Below are positions 61,650-64,000 of a stretch of DNA of 64,000 nucleotides, one piece after another. Origin of the DNA: Bacillota bacterium (GTDB taxonomy: Bacteria; Bacillota; Clostridia; Lachnospirales; Lachnospiraceae); contig JAEYJO010000047.1 of NCBI GenBank assembly GCA_023408815.1, positions 1 through 64,000 on the forward strand. The letters run 5' to 3'. The stretch's first letter is position 1, and every line of letters begins with the position of its first letter. Position numbers and translations under genes: made by a program. The notes beneath the pieces are model-generated. The model ran no database searches. It was given only the letters and a program-made list of their open reading frames with translations, and was not told the origin of the DNA.

Positions 61650-62618
61650 ATGGCAAAGCCGAAAAATACGATAACAGAATACCGCAGCTATTATCTTCCG
61701 CTGCACTTTCCCGTTCTGCTTTTGTCGGGAGATTATTGGAAAATCTCGGACATTCCAAGCGGCAGGCTCCACTTCCATAACTGTCTGGAAATTGGCATCT
61801 GCCACAGCGACGGCGGTATCCTGGAATTCAATGGTAAATCTCTGTCCTTTCAGACAGGCGATATTACCTGTATTCCGAGAAACGTTCCTCACACCACCTA
61901 TTCTTCTCCGGGTACGGAGAGCCATTGGTCTTATTTATTTTTGGATCCTGCCGAGCTATTCCGCAATCTGCTTCCAAGCTCTTGGAATAACTACGATTTG
62001 TCTGCCTATTCCTTCAGCGACTACAAATACATTTTTCCTAAGGAGGATTATCCCTCTATTTATTTCCTGCTTACGGGAATCATTAAAGAATTGGAAGCGC
62101 AGAAGCCCGGTTATCAGATCAGCGCCAGGGGCCTGCTCCTATCGCTGTATATAGAACTATACCGCATTCAGCATGTAGAGGGCGGCTTTACTACACGCAG
62201 GGAAGGCGAACCTCTTCCTCCTGAAAATTCTCTCGTCATTGCTCCTGCCCTCGACTATATAGAGAATAGCTATATGCAACAGATTTCCATTGACTTTCTT
62301 GCGGGCATATGCCATTTCAGTCCTACACACTTTCGGAGGGTTTTCCATGAAATTATGGCTGTTTCTCCCTTGGAACATCTGAATAATACCCGTATCATGA
62401 AAGCGTGCAATTTGCTCCGGTGTACGGAAGAATCCGTTCTCTGCATTTCCGAGAATACCGGATTTCATTCTGTGTCCAGCTTTAACAGATACTTTTTCCG
62501 GGTTTTTCAAATGTCTCCGAGGGAATACCGCAAGCAGATGAAACTCACAGATGCGAAGCTGGAGAAGCAGTCGATTCTAGAATATGCAGGATGGCTTTAT
62601 CCCGAAAAGACAAAATGA
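61650..62618 (+). CDS. AraC-family regulator with cupin sensor
   Basis: 322 residues. The N-terminal cupin (LHFHNCLEIGICHSDGGILEFNGKSLSFQTGDITCIPRNVPHTTYS) should bind a sugar; the C-terminal 100 residues hold two AraC helix-turn-helices (ISIDFLAGICHFSPTHFRRVFHE and ISENTGFHSVSSFNRYFF). AAAGGGG lies upstream of the ATG. Divergent from the YteP/YtcP/YtcQ importer, its most likely target. Its stop codon is inside the terminator stem. Confidence 0.9.
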   Translation: MAKPKNTITEYRSYYLPLHFPVLLLSGDYWKISDIPSGRLHFHNCLEIGICHSDGGILEFNGKSLSFQTGDITCIPRNVPHTTYSSPGTESHWSYLFLDPAELFRNLLPSSWNNYDLSAYSFSDYKYIFPKEDYPSIYFLLTGIIKELEAQKPGYQISARGLLLSLYIELYRIQHVEGGFTTRREGEPLPPENSLVIAPALDYIENSYMQQISIDFLAGICHFSPTHFRRVFHEIMAVSPLEHLNNTRIMKACNLLRCTEESVLCISENTGFHSVSSFNRYFFRVFQMSPREYRKQMKLTDAKLEKQSILEYAGWLYPEKTK

Positions 62619-62658
62619 CCGCATTGCGAGGTATAAAACCTCGCAATGCGGTCATTTT
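62612..62658. terminator. Perfect 21-bp stem terminator overlapping the AraC stop codon
   Basis: The arm at 62612-62632 pairs exactly with 62638-62658 around ATAAA. The stem begins AAAA and ends TTTT, so it can act on both strands. The TGA of the AraC gene (62616-62618) is part of the stem. Confidence 0.75.
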
Positions 62659-62714
62659 GGGATATAAAGTATTTAATCCAAACATTCGAAATCCGCCCTA
62701 TTCGGGCTACTTTC

Positions 62715-62746
62715 TCATGTTTTTTCATGCAAGCATGAAAAACATG
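62715..62746. repeat. Hairpin downstream of the CdaR-type gene
   Basis: TCATGTTTTTTCATGC pairs with GCATGAAAAACATGA with one bulged T. It follows the stop of the minus-strand regulator by about 20 nt. Likely 3' end structure, though no separate T-tract follows. Confidence 0.5.
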
Positions 62747-62765
62747 ACCTTTTGACCCTAGTATT

Positions 62766-63854
62766 TTAATATTGCAGCGTGTCCAGATATTTCATATAGT
62801 TTACTACCATAAGAGCAATCTTAAAAGTAAGCGCATCATCAAAGGTGCGGATATCCAGACCGGTACTCTTTTCCAGCTTCTCAATACGGTATACCAGCGT
62901 GTTGCGGTGAACGAACAGCTGTCTCGAGGTCTCGGATACGTTCAGATTGTTTTCCAAAAACTTGTTGATGGTAGTAAGCGTCTCCTCATCGAAATCCAGA
63001 GCCGTCTTATCCTTGAATATTTCTTCGATAAAAATCTTGCACAGATTTACCGGAAGCTGATAGATCAATCTTCCGATTCCCAGCGTGTTATACGCGTCTA
63101 CCCGCTTTTCCACGTAGAAAATCTTACCTACGTCCAGCGCCATTTTTGCTTCCTTGTAGGACTTTGATACATCCTTAAGCTCGTTTACGATAGTTCCGTA
63201 CGCCACCCTCACATTCAGCATGGCCTCCATGTTCATCATATCTACTATCGTGTAAGCCATCTGCTCTATTTCTTCGTAGCCTTCTCCATTTTTCAGCGAT
63301 TTGATGAGAATCACGCTGCTCTCATCAACAGCGGTGATATAATCTCCCGACTGACTGGAAAACATTCCGGTCAACAGCTCCGACGCCGTCGCATCCCTCT
63401 CCGTCCTTGTCTCTACCAACAGAACTACCCTGGGCACGGTAACATCCACATGGAGCTTCTTTGCCCGATTGTAAATATCCACCAGCAAAAGATTATCCAA
63501 CAGAAGGTTCTGGAAAAAATTGTTACGATCAAAACGCTCTTTATATGCCACAATCAAATTCTGTATCTGGCTTACGGCAATCTTACCTATCATATATGCT
63601 TCATCGCCGCTGCCTCTGGCTATCAGAACATACATCAATTCCCCTTCATCCCTGATTTTCAATAAATGTTCGCTCCCGATGACCTGACTGTCCGCCGGAG
63701 ATGCAGCAAAATCCGTTATCAGACCGGCGTCCAGGTTCTCCGCCGGGAATGTGGATGCCACCTCTACTCCATTCAAATCGAACACGCCCAAATCTACCTT
63801 TGTAATGGCGTGCAATTCCTCAATGCTTGTCCTGATTATCTGACTTGATACCAT
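62766..63854 (-). CDS. CdaR-family transcriptional regulator
   Basis: 362 residues. The N-terminal sugar-diacid recognition domain (SQIIRTSIEELHAITKVDLGVFDLNGVEVAST) is followed by a GGDEF-like middle region and a C-terminal HTH_30 domain (NNLNVSETSRQLFVHRNTLVYRIEKLEKSTGLDIR). Family members respond to glycerate or sugar acids. It may link uronic-acid breakdown products to the adjacent pectin locus, but its target is not visible. The ATG has only a distant AAAGGCTGG upstream. Confidence 0.85.
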   Translation of the reverse strand: MVSSQIIRTSIEELHAITKVDLGVFDLNGVEVASTFPAENLDAGLITDFAASPADSQVIGSEHLLKIRDEGELMYVLIARGSGDEAYMIGKIAVSQIQNLIVAYKERFDRNNFFQNLLLDNLLLVDIYNRAKKLHVDVTVPRVVLLVETRTERDATASELLTGMFSSQSGDYITAVDESSVILIKSLKNGEGYEEIEQMAYTIVDMMNMEAMLNVRVAYGTIVNELKDVSKSYKEAKMALDVGKIFYVEKRVDAYNTLGIGRLIYQLPVNLCKIFIEEIFKDKTALDFDEETLTTINKFLENNLNVSETSRQLFVHRNTLVYRIEKLEKSTGLDIRTFDDALTFKIALMVVNYMKYLDTLQY

Positions 63855-64000
63855 ATGTTTACAAACCAGCCTTTCCGAAATAAAATTCCTCTTATGATCA
63901 TACCCTTATGATAAATTATTTTGAAGTGTTGTGCAAGTTAAAATATATATCTAATTTTCATGGAACACTTTCCTATTACATAAAAAAGGGGGATGCAACC

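Noticed and set aside
1..64000. tRNA and rRNA genes
   Set aside because: No cloverleaf or rRNA sequence was recognised; the only confident RNA gene is the SRP RNA.
63855..64000. Start of a new plus-strand gene at the right edge (GGGGG followed by ATG)
   Set aside because: The ATG directly touches the purine run and only a few bases remain, so it cannot be supported; the stretch otherwise holds the upstream region of the CdaR-type gene.

Overview
The window looks like a chromosomal segment of a Gram-positive, low-to-moderate GC anaerobe of the Clostridia, most likely a Lachnospiraceae gut bacterium. Reasons: strong AGGAGG-type ribosome binding sites; a long SRP RNA directly behind tadA; CUT1 sugar ABC transporters without their own ATPase; YesMN-type two-component genes; an anaerobic radical-SAM activase; many lipobox solute-binding proteins; and no outer-membrane genes.

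0.3-12.4 kb is an alpha-glucoside locus. It has a surface beta-helix glycosidase with a CBM32 partner, beta-phosphoglucomutase, a divergent LacI regulator, and an operon of a solute-binding protein, two permeases and two tandem GH65 phosphorylases. Three copies of a GTTTAA[C/G]GTTAAAC palindrome, at 3323, 12274 and 12384, tie the regulator to both transcription units. 12.5-18.5 kb is a second CUT1 importer co-oriented with a YesM/YesN sensor and regulator.

18.5-24.6 kb is mixed: long fold-back DNA elements, a minimal kinase-like protein, two radical-SAM proteins, tadA with the SRP RNA, a Lachnospiraceae-type unknown, an esterase and rhamnose mutarotase. 24.9-34.5 kb is a purine/nucleoside nitrogen island: amidohydrolase, BMP lipoprotein, nucleoside-type ABC transporter and an ammonium channel fused to a PII domain, with a divergent PucR regulator.

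35.6-53.5 kb is accessory. A decayed polymorphic-toxin fragment, a possible immunity gene and an IS110 element precede the most interesting locus. That locus is a 3170-residue leaderless FN3-RHS protein with an unrecognised C-terminal toxin-like domain, a translationally coupled DUF2247-like immunity gene, and a second leaderless GLUG/FN3/LRR protein. Divergently transcribed from these are a GH24 lysozyme, a small TcdR/UviA-like sigma factor and a TcdE-type holin. The two divergent operons have near-matching promoters with the -35 sequence TTTACA known for TcdR-family sigma factors, and the sigma gene carries a LexA-like box over its own promoter. I infer a holin/endolysin (type 10-like) export route for a giant RHS toxin, wired to an alternative sigma factor and possibly to the SOS response.

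53.5-64 kb is a rhamnogalacturonan-I locus: a TIM-barrel isomerase, a GH112 phosphorylase, a GH105 unsaturated uronyl hydrolase, a YtcQ/YteP/YtcP-like importer, an AraC regulator and a CdaR-type regulator. Tandem CGAGT...ACTCG operators precede the GH105 operon.
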